Shown one piece after another: positions 45,601-56,120 of a stretch of DNA of 64,000 nucleotides. The stretch comes from Klebsormidium nitens (lineage: Eukaryota > Streptophyta > Klebsormidiophyceae > Klebsormidiales > Klebsormidiaceae): contig DF237072.1 of assembly GCA_000708835.1 (NCBI GenBank), positions 121,779 to 185,778 of the forward strand, in the 5' to 3' direction. The translations under genes were made by a program, and so were the position numbers. Position 1 is the stretch's first letter. Each line of letters begins with the position of its first letter. The notes below the pieces were generated by a model. That model was not told where the DNA came from. It worked only from the letters and a program-made list of their open reading frames with translations, and searched no databases.

Positions 45601-47118
45601 TCAAGTCGAGACTCGTTCTCTTCTTGTCCTTGCCGAATTAGGCTCGTCTAACCTTATGCTTCCAGAGTCCTCTTATCACGTGAGCATCTCTTGCAAAGTT
45701 CAAACCCTGTTCGATTCCATCCCAAGGCCATCTCGCCCGAGGAGCGGTTGCTGACCGTTTCAGAATTCCCCTTCGGACGTAAGTATCTCTTCGAGGCTCA
45801 CCTTAAAAGCCCATAACCCAAAAACGTGAAACCCTAACCCCAAATCCTGCTGTTTCACAGGGTCATTTGGCGACCACGCCCGACGAGCAATTTCTGACCA
45901 TCGTGAATGGCCGGGAGCGGTCCGTCAGAATCATCGAAATCACGCCCATCGGACAGCCGGACCTCTACTTCACCATCCCCCTGAATGAAACCCCGGGGGC
46001 CACCCCGGCCTTTTACCCCATGGTAAGACTTCCCCCAGTGGTTCAGCAAGCTTCAAAGGGGACAGGAAATTAACGTGCTTTCGACGCAAATGATTCCAAA
46101 CAGGAATTAGGAGATCAGAGAGATTAGAGTTTGACGCAAAAAATTCTGAAAGTGCTTCAAAGAGCTCGGTTTTTCCCGTTTGCGCCCCATTTACCCCATG
46201 GTAAGGCTTCCCGCGGTTGTTCTAGCAGCTTACAGGAAGAAATGGGGGGTGACTCAAAAAGTACTTGAAGGAGCTCCATTTTTTCCTCTCCGCACGAATC
46301 CGCCAGCACACCTGTCCAATATCAAAAAGTGCCGCCACGCGTGCCTGAAAGATACATTGAACGTCCATTTGTCTCTCCGTTTTAAGTACCTGTATTCCGC
46401 CTTCCCTGTTGGAAAGCTTTTCTTGCTTTGGCTGGTCGCTTGGGGCCGGTTCCAGGACGCTCTCACTGAGACTGACATTGTCCAACGAGATGCAACTCGT
46501 CTTGCCGTCACCCTTTTAACTTTTTCGTCCCAGGTCTGCTTACTCTGGGCGGGTGAATAACTGAACCCTCGCGCGCTCACCTTAACCGTCCCTGACCATG
46601 AAAACTCTATGTTGTGAAAAAACTCCGCCCTAACCCTCGCTAAACCCTTTTTCCTTCCTCAGAGCGACCACTACGTCATGGCTGTCCCCATGCTTAACAC
46701 CAACAAAATGGCCATCATCGACTTTGGGCTCGTCCTTAGGTGCGGCGCCAACTGCACTGACCCGGGGCAAACCGTCAAGTACGTCGATGTGGGTTACCAA
46801 AACCCGCCCGGCAGACCCGGCGCCCTAACCACCTCGCGTAGCGTCGATGCCGGTCACACCTTCATCTGCACTCCAGCCATTTACGACCAGGGGATTGGTT
46901 GCTATAACCCGATCAACGACACCTCGATCTTCATTGGGGGCGCCGCTAATCCCATCCGTAACCCCGCCCGGGTTTACTTTGCTCCGGGAGCTCTGGCCGG
47001 CGCACCAGAGAACGTGAATGCGTTGTTTAATTGCGCGGATGCCGCGACTACGCGAGGAAACTACCCGACGCTTGCGCCGGTGGTCAACCAGACCTTGATC
47101 AAGAGCGCTGCGCCGTAG
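39618..47118 (+). CDS. Secreted beta-propeller-like protein, seven exons
   Basis: Exons 39618-39764, 41265-41537, 42613-42745, 43767-43939, 44812-44943, 45861-46022 and 46663-47118 join in phase to 491 residues, all with GT-AG introns. Residues 1-26 form a signal peptide (SAVLLALLSCLLIVPQLAEA). The mature part shows recurring blade-like motifs: GQILVIDAVAGAIVKTI, DGIYVINTQTQTLVQRV, DEVWSHSDGTANFDVIDA, AFILDLETKA, FLTIVNGRERSVRIIEI and MAIIDFGLVLRC, as in YVTN or WD40-type propellers. There are several Cys and N-glycosylation sequons (NCT, NAT, NVS, NFT), which suits an extracellular or wall protein. I recognise no enzyme motif. Introns 1, 3, 4, 6 and probably 5 hold tandem decayed copies of the adjoining exon edge. 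The last exon carries a Cys-containing region (CGANCTDPG, FICTPAI) that may be a separate cap. Confidence 0.85.
40711..41330 (+). repeat. Four-copy array of exon 2's 3' splice region
   Basis: Units begin near 40711, 40833, 41031 and 41195 and carry an ATTATGGCA-like block, GGGTCACTTCT-ACCCA, a C-rich tract and an AG, then ATCCTGGTTAT-GA. The last is the true acceptor and start of exon 2. Copies 2 and 3 keep an acceptor and about 60 bp of exon-like code (LVMDAVTGVIVK and LVIDASAGAIVK). Copy 1 has lost the exon part. Unit length is about 120-200 bp. Confidence 0.85.
43223..43812 (+). repeat. Four-copy array of exon 4's 3' splice region
   Basis: Copies at 43223-43305, 43388-43476, 43581-43665 and 43723-43812 share GAGCCG, TTTCACA, ACAGC, TCGA-AGCAAGGCC and AATGTGAACGAGCC. 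The last is the real start of exon 4 (43767). Copies 1 and 3 keep an intact CCTACAG acceptor with the same exon start. A weaker fifth trace lies near 43495-43560. Confidence 0.9.
44451..44885 (+). repeat. Three-copy array of exon 5's start
   Basis: Copies at 44451-44520 (decayed), 44600-44706 and about 44780-44885 (real, exon start 44812) share GTCAACCGGCACGC, TTTGAGTGC and AAACTCGTCC. In the middle copy the acceptor AG has become GG, so it cannot splice there. The first copy keeps an AG but has lost much of the exon. Confidence 0.85.
45714..45905 (+). repeat. Probable weak echo of exon 6's start
   Basis: The stretch 45714-45768 (TCGCCCGAGGAGC, then CTGACCGT) resembles 45843-45905 around the true exon 6 start (ACGCCCGACGAGC, then CTGACCATCGT). 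Identity is modest, so this could be chance. Confidence 0.35.
46008..46240 (+). repeat. Echo of the exon 6 donor
   Basis: The real exon 6 end and donor (TTTACCCCATGGTAAG, 46010-46026, then CTTCCC) is repeated at 46188-46212 with the same following CTTCCC. Flanking AGCTC and GACGCAAAA-like blocks are also repeated. This is a donor-side example of exon-edge duplication. Confidence 0.75.
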
Positions 47119-49130
47119 GATAACCCAGTTCTGTAAGAAACTGTTGGAGGGTATTGAGAAGTTGGCGTTCGGTTGAGCAGACTGAACTTTTCAGACTTGC
47201 CAGATTGAACAATTCAGGCCCGTCGCGATGTTCTTTCGGGACGCTGATTGGTAGTAGACATCATGATCGTCGGGAAGCAGAGTTGCACGGACCTTTGACT
47301 AATGCGAACCAGTGGCAACAACTCAAAGAACAAAGAAGCGGCTCCAAGCCCCTTTGCCTTGCGTGTTTTCTTGAAATTGTGTGACTTGTCACCAGCTATA
47401 ACGAAGGATGCTTAGTACAATCTAGAAAGCCGACGGTCCGATCAATGTTACCATGTTGGGGACAAGGCGAGGATGAGCCTCTAGACTCGCTGATGAGATC
47501 TCATCAGGAGGGGATCCGACTTTCGTGAGAGGCTGATGCCGGACCAAATGCGTCAGTAAGATAGCTGATCGTTGGACAAAACGCGACAGATTCTACTGCT
47601 TAAGTTCAGCCCCATGGATCTGGCATGGCTGCTCTTCTTTCAAGTTTCTGAAAGCGTGCTTCCTTTTCTTGCATAACGTACGCCTTGTTTCTCGTAATCC
47701 TAAAGCTATATTGGACAATGTGACAATGCAATCTTTACTTTCTTCAAAGAAAATTTTGGCCGCCTTGGCTTTGCTTCGGTACTTCATGCAAACTCAGCGC
47801 TAAGCCAGCCGGCCGGGAGCAAGAGCTCGAGCAAAGCAAATACGGACGGCGGATAGCCAAGTTCGGTAGTTTGAGCCGCAATAATTCGTCAGGGCAGTGC
47901 ATCGAATTGAGCACGCAATGTCGTATTACGGTAGGACCCAGTCGGGTTGATAAATCTTAATGATTGGTTGATTTCTTTTAAGTCGACTGGAGTGAATTTG
48001 TGAGGAATTGCGCGGGGTTGACCATTGTATCGATCAAAGATAGTCTACTAGTAGCTGGGATCTCCGTGGAAGCGTTTTCTCGAGGTCAACTGTATGTTCC
48101 GCTTCTCAACGAAGAATATTCTCACCACATCGACAACCGCATACGGATCTGAGATGATAGGCGCATCTCGGACCATTAGTCTGCTGAAACCAATCAGAAG
48201 GAAGTCGGATAGGAAGGCCTGCAGTGTGTCTATCGACATTGGCCTGAATTTCATGGCCATCAGGACTGAACAGAATATTGGACTACATTCTTAATTATGT
48301 GGTCAGTCACGGTCAGACTCCCTGGAGCTCAAAGTCTTCAATAATAGTCATACAAGTACACCTTAATGCATTTCCAGTTCTGAGCGCGGGGCCTTCCTGC
48401 CAGACCCTATTTCACGGTTTCCTGCTTGGCACGCTTGCATCAGCTCTCACGGCGTTGAGATCCTTGGATACATGTATTCGCACTCGCTCCGCCTTTTCGG
48501 TCACCCACCGGCATGCGCGGCTGATTTGCGTGTCCAAACGAACTGGGCTGGAAGAACGTGATGCTTTGCGAGAGAATGAGGGTTTCGACCCAATTGTCCG
48601 AATAATCCGTTTCAAACATATCTCAGCAGAATTCTTAAAAGTCAGTTTGAATAAAATTTGAGTACGGAATACGTCATCATTTCCTACTAAGGAGCACAGG
48701 TATGCATGCGTTCTCTCAAAGTTCCGAGTGCACCCGGAAACCTTTCAGGCGCATAAGGTAATCATATTCAAGGGCGCCCTTCAAACCTTTAGTTGGGCAA
48801 GGCCCATACTTAAATCAACTTTGAATTGGATATTACTCGTTCAAATTCCCCTGAATATCTTGCAGCGAGGTACACTTCCGGATCGATGTTACAGGATTTG
48901 ATCCCGTGCGTCTCCTCTCAAAACGTGATTCTATTCATTTGACTGAGTCCTGCCGTCATATACAATTTTGTTTGCTTCAATGCCTTTTCCTGACGACTTA
49001 ATGAAATACTGCTCTGGAACCGTTCAAAATCAGAGGCTTCCAATCAACCGCTCAACGTGCTTCCCTGTCAAGCCGAAACGACAGCCCCGGAGTGTATTCT
49101 ACGAATTCAACACTCCCAGATTCATTGAAC
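47119..49130. other. Intergenic, nothing recognised
   Basis: No coding sequence is supported. Longer open stretches around 48.3-48.6 kb have no protein-like character that I trust. The region separates the 3' end of the propeller gene from an inverted F-box pseudogene. Confidence 0.45.
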
Positions 49131-49993
49131 TCACGCCTCGGTAGAGAGGTGGTTACACTCACTGAAAACCAAGCAAGCTGCTAGATCATCGAGCAAGATC
49201 CAGCGAGTCGACAGTATATGGTGAGTCCCTATAAATGTAAAGGTTTCCTGAACCATATTTCTGCGATCCGCACACTGTCCAATTCCAGAACCAGCCGTAA
49301 GCGTTTTCTTACAAGCAAAGACCTCCAAGGAGAACAAGCCTGTGTCAACCACAAGTCGTCTGAATGTCTCTCAAGTACCACGGCCAGCCGCCTCAAAGTG
49401 CCCCGCAATCTCATCTTTCTGTTTGCTAGCAGAAATAAAGGGCTTCGGGTATGAGAAGTTTGAAGCCGTCTCAGATTCGTGTCCAATCTTCCACCATATC
49501 TCCCATGGATTGAAGGATGCATATGCTAAAGGCCTCCCTTGCAAATGAACCAAGACTAAAGCACTTCCTGTAACATGTGGCTCCGGTTCGGAAGCCGAAA
49601 CCGAATCCGCTTGGGTGATTTGGAACGACTTTGAATTCTGGGTTTGTTCAATTCCCTGCTTCGCGTGTTTGTCGTGATCTCTCTCTGATGGAGTCTGCTG
49701 ATCAGATGTCTCGCGCTGAGTCAAACTTGTAGCACGCGCTGCCAGCAAGCGCTTGTACCCTCCTAAGGCTTCTATTTCTGCTTCAAAAGCTTTATACTCC
49801 TCCCCACAAAAGTCGCAATTAACACTGAGGGAGACAGAAACGCCTTCCTCCAGAGATCAGGAGCGTTTTCTGCAGCAGATTCGAGTGCTTTGCAGGCGAA
49901 GGTGGCCCGCAGCAAAGCGAGAGGGTCTTGCTTGGCAAGTTTGCAGAGAATGACCAACAGGATGTCTCTCGGAAGCTCTTGTAGCGGCCCCAT
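49131..49993 (-). pseudogene. F-box-like pseudogene (one frameshift and one nonsense codon)
   Basis: From the ATG at 49993, the minus strand reads like the intact copy at 50.4 kb: GPLQELPRDILLVILCKLAK, then ATFACKALESAAENAPDLW. Shortly after SPSV, near 49825, the frame shifts by one base; in the new frame EAEIEALGGYKRLLAARATS continues. The same frame later hits TGA at about 49371, where the relatives have Trp in a TW-E-F context, and then resumes as TFRRLVVDTGLFSLEVFACK to 49131. Two separate lesions make a pseudogene the likeliest reading. It is head to head with the intact copy, 404 bp apart. Confidence 0.8.
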
Positions 49994-50397
49994 GCCATGC
50001 GCCCCATGCCATGCGCTTTGTTCAGAGTAGCAAAACAGCTAAAGCAACTTCAAAAAGCCCTCATATGCATGTCGTCTACAGATCAACACCTTAAACCTCA
50101 GCTCGTTGAAACTGCGCAGCTCAGAACGCGCTTAGTTGTTCAGCCTACTCAAAGAGTGTAGCGGTCCGGTCAGTCCGCTAGCTCCGCACGCGGCCGCGCA
50201 AGCGGCGCAACGTTTGCACAGCGGCCGACGGTGGCGCGCGGGCGGCGCGCGGGCGCGTACGTAGCACGTGTACCAGGCCAGGTTCAACTGAAGGAAAGTC
50301 ACCGAGTGCAGCTACCTAGAACGTGCGCTCAGCAGAGGCTAGTACTAGACGAGGCCTGTATTGTTTGTTCATTTCTTCAAGGAAAGCGCCAGCCACT
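49994..50397. promoter_or_regulatory. Shared intergenic region between divergent F-box-like copies, with CpG-rich core
   Basis: This 404-bp gap lies between two divergent start codons. Its right half (about 50180-50272) is almost pure G and C with GCGCGC runs. The last 25 bp before the plus-strand ATG (AAGGAAAGCGC-AGCC) is also found before the copy at 52358, so it was part of the duplicated unit. A bidirectional promoter is an inference. Confidence 0.4.
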
Positions 50398-51255
50398 ATG
50401 GGCCCTTTGCAAGAGCTTCCAAGGGACGTCCTTCTCATCATCTTCCATAAGCTTGCTGAGCAAGACATTGTCGCCTTACTTCGGGCCACTTTCGCTTGCA
50501 AAGCGCTCCTCGACACCGCTGCGGAGTCTGCTCCCGATTTGTGGAAAAAGACGTTCCGGTTTCCTTCAGTGTCAAGCGAATTTTGGGGTTCAGAGGATTT
50601 CCAGGGCTTTGAAAGCGAAGTGGAAGCCTTGGGAGGGTACAAGCGACTGCTGGCGGCACGCGCTGCGAGCTTGCGGAATCTTGAGACGGCAACGTTTTGC
50701 AGCGAACAAGCCCGGCAAAGAGAACAAAGCCAAACTTTGGGTTTAGTTGCCACTTCTCCTGAGTCCGAGTCGGCGTCAACTGCTCCTGGTGTTGCATTGG
50801 TTTTGGTTCGTATACAAGGTAGGCATGTAGCTTATCAGGTTTTCAACTCATGGAAGCGTGCCTATCGCTTGCATTTGAGACCGTTAGTCCCATTACTCCG
50901 GATTAGGGATGAAATGACCGGGCAATGGCGGTTGGCAGGTGATACGTGGGAAGAGTTTCACCAGCTCGCGCTTGACACCAATCTTATATCACTGGAGCTC
51001 TTTATGTTTAAGAAAGAGCTTAGTACAACCAATTGTGTTGAGGGTGAGCGTGCATCTGTAAAAGGGATGGTGTACGGGATCTTTACTCCCGTGCCTGATG
51101 GAGAATTCGGCCTGTCGATTTACCGATTGTCCTTAAACCCTGAAACATTCACTTGGTTCGCTGCTACTCTGACAGGCAGTATACAGCGGCGCGCAATATC
51201 TGGGGACTTGTGGGCACGTAAGGATCAGGACACGCAGCCCACTTTTGTCTTTTAG
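50398..51255 (+). CDS. F-box-like protein, intact copy
   Basis: A single exon of 285 residues starts at the ATG at 50398. The F-box is at residues about 4-50 (LQELPRDVLLIIFHKLAEQD, ATFACKALLDTA, LWKKTF). The shared unnamed domain follows: ALGGYKRLLAARAASL, ALVLVRIQGRHVAYQVFN, LRIRDEMTGQWRLAG, EFHQLALDTNLISLELFMF. It would act as a substrate adaptor in an SCF ubiquitin ligase if the F-box binds Skp1, which is family knowledge rather than something shown here. The copy at 52358 is its close tandem relative, and the one at 49993 an inverted relative. A further in-frame reading upstream to 50323 lacks an ATG, so 50398 is preferred. Confidence 0.75.
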   Translation: MGPLQELPRDVLLIIFHKLAEQDIVALLRATFACKALLDTAAESAPDLWKKTFRFPSVSSEFWGSEDFQGFESEVEALGGYKRLLAARAASLRNLETATFCSEQARQREQSQTLGLVATSPESESASTAPGVALVLVRIQGRHVAYQVFNSWKRAYRLHLRPLVPLLRIRDEMTGQWRLAGDTWEEFHQLALDTNLISLELFMFKKELSTTNCVEGERASVKGMVYGIFTPVPDGEFGLSIYRLSLNPETFTWFAATLTGSIQRRAISGDLWARKDQDTQPTFVF

Positions 51256-52357
51256 CCTCGATATAGGAGCAGACTGGAAAATTAATTGGGAACATTCTGT
51301 CCTCCAACAGCTGCTCCAGTAGGTTTTATTTTGAGCAAAGACATTGAGTGTGAGGTCGCAGAAGATGGCATCGAAGTACACGAGAAAGACGAAATTTCGA
51401 AGGAAGATTTATGAGTGAGGCTGGTATTGGACAAAGTCAACCTGCTCATCTGGTACGGAACAAGAAAAATAGTTCCAGCAGGTTATTCTGTTTCCATTCC
51501 GACAAGTGCCCCGGTATGCATGACGAATCGGCGCTAGCTGACCATGGAAGTGAAGCTCGTGAGCAGATTTTAAGTATCTTAGCAGCCCACATGGAATTTA
51601 AAGCATTGGATGGACCATTGAAGTTCATTCACGTCCATGAGAATCTTGGAGACCGATGCTGATGAAAGCATGACGTTCAGATCTCTTCAATTGGAAGCGT
51701 GAGGTACAGGCGTCTACTGCATCCGATGTGTTTATCACGACAGCATAGCTAGAGGGTCTCGAACCCACATTTGTTGCGCCAACTTGAATCGGCACTGTGT
51801 GCTTTTTGATTAATACCGAACAGGCTTTTCCCAACGTACCGTTTCTTTACTTCAAAATCTTTTTCATCAAATGCGATCTGCTCTCAATGCTGAAATCAGT
51901 CAGAATGGCGGTGATCGAAACGTGTTTTGGATACGAATTGTTTGATCGGGATGAGGTCTTCGTGAATCGTATCAGGCCCTTGAGAGATCTAGAAGAATCT
52001 CAGCTGGCATGGGGGCGGCTGTAAAACCTGGCCTTTCGTCCTGGTCGTAAAAGCGGGGTTAGAGATCCTACAAAAGTGCGTTTTGCTGCTACCTGAAGCG
52101 ACTTTATTGGGATCTTCCGCCCGACGTACGTGTCTATGCAGACAGATCCGGCGCCGCTGGGGCGTCCGCCGCGGCGGCCGCGCGCCTGTAAAAGCGAAAA
52201 GAGCCGCTCGCGGCTTCCTTCAAGCGCGGCCGCGAAGATTGGCCGACGGCTGCGCTGGCTGCATGACGTAGCACCAGTACTAGTGTGCACTTTGGACAGG
52301 TTGAATTATTTTCTACTTGTACCCAGCTTGTTCACTACCTTAAGGAAAGCGCAAGCC
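51256..52357. other. Spacer between tandem F-box-like copies; possible small coding remnants
   Basis: The stretch 51316-51414 reads as a short acidic peptide (EDGIEVHEKDEISKEDL) after a CAACAG, and an 83-codon open frame starts at the ATG at 51411. Neither has a recognised relative. The right part, 52130-52250, is a CpG-rich block upstream of the next F-box-like copy. Confidence 0.3.
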
Positions 52358-53270
52358 ATGGGCCCGTTGCAAGAGCTTCCCAGAGACGTCCTTCTCATCA
52401 TTCTCCACAAGCTTGCTGAGCAAGACACTGTCTCCTTACTAAGAGCCACCTTCGCCTGCAAAGCACTGCTCGAGACCGCTGCGGAATCGTCTCCCAAATT
52501 GTGGAAAAAGGCGTTCCTGTTCCCTTCAGTGACAAGCCACTTATTGGGTTCAGAGGAGTTCGAGGGCTTTGAAAGCGAAGTGGAAGCTTTGGGAGGGTAC
52601 AAGAGACTGCTGGCGGCGCGCGCTGCGAGCTTGACGCATTTTGAGACGGCAAAACTCCGCACACCAGAAAGAGAGACTCACCGAACAAGCAATTCGGTTT
52701 GAACAAACCCAAGCTCTGGAGACGGATTCAAGTGCTCTAGGGACTGGACTAGTTTTGGTCCGGTTACAAGGGAAGCCTGTAGCTTATCAAGTCTTCAATC
52801 CATGGGAGCATGCCTATTGCTTACTTTTGAAAGCGTTGGTTTCATTACCCCGGATTAGGGATGAAATAACTGGGATTTGGCGTTCGGCTGGTGAAGCGTG
52901 GGCGGGATTTCACCAGCTTGCTCTTGACACCAATCTGATTGTGCTGGAGCTCCTTCAATGTAAAAAAACCCCTATAATTGGTCGTGGTGTCGGTGAGCTT
53001 GCATCTGGTGAAAGGATGGTATACGAGACCTTTGCTCCCGTTCCCCGAGGAAAATTTGACCTGTCAATCTACCAGTTGTCTTTAGACCCCGAGACGGTCT
53101 CTTCAAGTTGGTTCTATGCTGCTCTGGCACGCACTATGCAGAGGCCAACTCCAGATAATGGGCGCGTGAAAGCCAGAACTTGCAGCTTACCTCTGTTTTC
53201 TGATATCAAAATAGGTCGAGATGGTTGGACGATTGACTACTTTAATCCTCGCTTTCTAACGCCCGAGTAG
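52358..53270 (+). pseudogene. F-box-like copy with one frameshift
   Basis: From the ATG at 52358 the frame runs through the F-box (LQELPRDVLLIILHKLAEQD) and GGYKRLLAARAASL. The frame then shifts by one base near 52640-52690 and continues to 53270 (GLVLVRLQGKPVAYQVFNPW, RIRDEITGIWRSAGEAW, EFDL-like YQLSLDPETV). Alignment to the intact neighbour shows both halves belong together. A single lesion means either a young pseudogene or a sequencing or assembly error; a short intron at this place is less likely, because the neighbours have none. The C end is longer than in the copy at 50398. Confidence 0.7.
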
Positions 53271-54349
53271 GGTCAAATGCCAGCAGAAACAAGAATCTGG
53301 ATTATTCGCAGAAAGTAGTCGCAGAAAGGGCACTAAGGTAAACAGGAACGCGATGGTTAGAGGCTGCTACAAATTAAGGAAAGTTTGGAAATCTAGAGCG
53401 CTCAATCCCTTTGTTAGATCCATTTTTACTAGATTCAACGTTTGGTCACGATACTAGATGAACGATCATAGATTGACGCAATCGTGTCCTTGTTCCTTAA
53501 GCCAGGCATGTCAGTGCTTAAATACAACCTGGCAAGCAGCGGAGAATTAGTACAATTTGAAATTTCAATTCACGATCTATGCGTAACAGCATGCAATAGA
53601 TGATACCTGGGTACATACCTGGGCAGAATCCATGGTTGTTAGAATGGTGCGCTTCCAGAAATCAAGGAACATTGCACGCACGAGGTTCGTTCAGATGGGC
53701 AATTCAGCGAGAGGAAATTTATGAAAGTTCTGACCGTTCATGCCATCTGGTTGAGAAGTAGGACTCGGTGAGTTCGCACTGACTGCGCGCAAGACTTCAA
53801 CTTGAAAGTTATGTTTTGCCGCCTGCGAGGAAGATCCGAGCGGATGATGCTATAGTAGCTGATGTGCCATTGGCGATGTCTTGTGGAAATGTGGCTTATC
53901 GCGCGGCTTCGTGGGCTGCATACAGCGCGGCCGCGCCGCGCGTGAACAAGCGAACACCGTTCCACGCAGTTGTGTCGCTTTACAAACTCTTCGTTAACCC
54001 GCCATGTACATCCATGCAGCAAGAAAGCATGAAGATCGTTTGACTCAAACAGAGTCTGTGCATAAACTGAATACGTGAGTTAGGCGGATCTTCTCAGCCG
54101 CGAGGTGCGTATCGGCTTCAGATGAGCTTTTGGTATCCGCATTCGTAGCACGCCAGAACGGCGCTGAACCATTGTACGTTCAAGTTAGTCCAGGATCATC
54201 ATATCGCCTCCATAATTTCCCTAGGAACTATCACAGCGGCGTATGATCGCTGTTGTCACCGACTAAAGTCTCTGATCAGTTGTCCAAACTAGCTCTATTC
54301 GCGTACGAAGTAAGACCAGTGCTTACAAACTAAAAAAGTATGCATATCA
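53271..54349. other. Intergenic, nothing recognised
   Basis: No supported gene. A short CG-rich run (about 53920-53945) lies within an otherwise AT-leaning stretch. Confidence 0.4.
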
Positions 54350-54724
54350 TTGGTTCCCCACACTTTCACGTCCAAGGTCAACGAGCTATCCAACGGCTCA
54401 AATCGTTCAGCGTCGCCGTTTCCCAGTGGCTCTCCATGGGAATTCCATCGAAGAAGTTGGGGAGGGGGCGCGCCGTCGGCTCTTCAGTCCTGGCCCAAGG
54501 AAGTGCGGGCGGCGGACGCACTGATGATCCCCCCGGCTTTGAAAGGGTTTGGAGCGTGGCGATTCTGGGACCGGTTCTTGCAGGGCCCGCGCGCGCGTAG
54601 GGCGCGCGAGACGATCCCCCGGCTTGTGCGGGGCACTGAAGCGTTGAAATTCTGGGACCAGCTTTTTGTGCGGAAGTCACGCGCAGCTGACCGGCAGCTG
54701 ATCGAAGAAAGAAAAACGGGCTGA
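54350..54724 (+). CDS. Possible coding stretch with two degenerate Trp-Asp repeats
   Basis: The open frame contains two similar segments about 88 bp apart: IPPALKGFGAWRFWDRFL and IPRLVRGTEALKFWDQLF. Similarity shows in protein (IP, L, G, A, FWD, F) and in DNA (GATCCCCC and ATTCTGGGACC). It ends RKTG before a stop. There is no ATG at its head, only an internal one at the first repeat, so it may be an exon or a decayed gene. The family is unknown. Confidence 0.3.
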   Translation: MVPHTFTSKVNELSNGSNRSASPFPSGSPWEFHRRSWGGGAPSALQSWPKEVRAADALMIPPALKGFGAWRFWDRFLQGPRARRARETIPRLVRGTEALKFWDQLFVRKSRAADRQLIEERKTG

Positions 54725-55389
54725 TATCAGTTGATGAATGCCAAAAGTTTCATGAAGCGGGTAACAGAGATTCAGGAGACGGTTTTGAGGTTGAAAGCGC
54801 AGCACAACAACGTTTTCTGCGCATATTCAGGAGAATGTAGGAAGCGGAACATTGGCAACCCCTTTCGCTGCTCTAAGGGAAACTTTCGCAAACATTTTAT
54901 GAGCTCTTTCCCCAGAATTCCTTGTCAAATTATGGGCTCATGACTCATCTCTGGGAGGTGAGCTTACTTCGTGCCGTCATAACGTCCGGCCTGCTTTTAG
55001 AGGGGTTAGAAGCCTTGATTGCTTCCTGCGCGTAGACACGGACAGCAATCAATGACTGAGATCAGTGCTTAGAGTTCGGTGCGCTGACGCCGTAAGGCCA
55101 TGCACCTTGATTTGAAAGCGAACAAACAAGAGCCTCTGATCTCTCACATTCATTGACGCTCAGATCCCAGTTTCGCCATCAGATTGTCAAATCATGACAA
55201 TTTCCAATCGCACCGAGTTGACCGAAAACAGGGCCTGACTGCAACAGGATAAATTTTCAAGGCACCAGCTTGTGACAGAGACGGCCCGCCTCAACACGCT
55301 ATTGGATCCCTCTTTCAACAGATTGCCTGCAACGGGTGAATAGAGTGAAATATGTCGAGGCGACAGGTTGAACAAACGCCTTACTCTAG

Positions 55390-55531
55390 CAGCTCCCCCC
55401 TTGGTGATATCTTCCTTGGCACTCTCGCTTTCAGGCGATTCGGAGCGCAGCTTCTTTTCCGCTTGTTCCTCCATATCTTCTTTCCTCTTTAACTGCTTTC
55501 CTTGATTCTGTGGAGTCTCAAAGTTGTCCAT
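55390..55531 (-). CDS. Possible first exon of an unknown charged protein
   Basis: From the ATG at 55531 on the minus strand, about 49 codons are rich in Glu and Lys (KRKEDMEEQAEKKLRSE, then ESAKEDITKGG) and end at a strong GTAAGG donor near 55390. If unspliced, the frame runs to a stop at 55187. Downstream exons were not found. The composition suggests a nuclear or disordered leader, but no family can be named. Confidence 0.3.
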
Positions 55532-56120
55532 GTCGGGATTTCAGTTTTCGTGAGGTGCTGCTATCAGCTGAGTCCCTGTACAATCAGCCACCACGAGAGG
55601 CGGCAAGGCAACCTAGGCAGCGTAAGTATGTGCGCGTTTGTTCAGCAGCACGTCTTGCTAGCGGCCGACGAGTTGCAGAAACAAACATTTGCTCTGCATC
55701 CAGATGATGTTTATCGCAGCGCGCAGGAGTGTCAAGACGATCTGAGGTTAATCTTCATCAGCACTCTCAGCTACATTTGTTGAAGGTGCTGAGCGAGATT
55801 TTGACTGTGAGTGACTGGACACGTAAGTGCGACGGCGGGCGGCGGTCACAGTAGGGCGGACGCACGCGCGCACCCTTGCCTCATCTCTAGGGTTTGAGGG
55901 TTCGAGTTGCGCAGGAAGCGCGCGCGTCGACGTTCACGAGCGCAGCAGGACCAGAAAAGCCGCCGCGCGGCAGCCAGCTAAAGCCGAAGACTTTCTTGAG
56001 GGGTTTACGACTTGGAAAATGAAATGAAGCCAGCGCGCTGGCTGTAAGGACTGATACAGCCCCTGTCGGACAAGTACCAAAAAAACTTTCTCTAAGTTGT
56101 CTAAGTCACATGGTGTTGCA

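Noticed and set aside
48278-48661. Open frame of 127 codons on plus
   Set aside because: It does not begin at an ATG and shows no protein-like pattern or relatives in the window.
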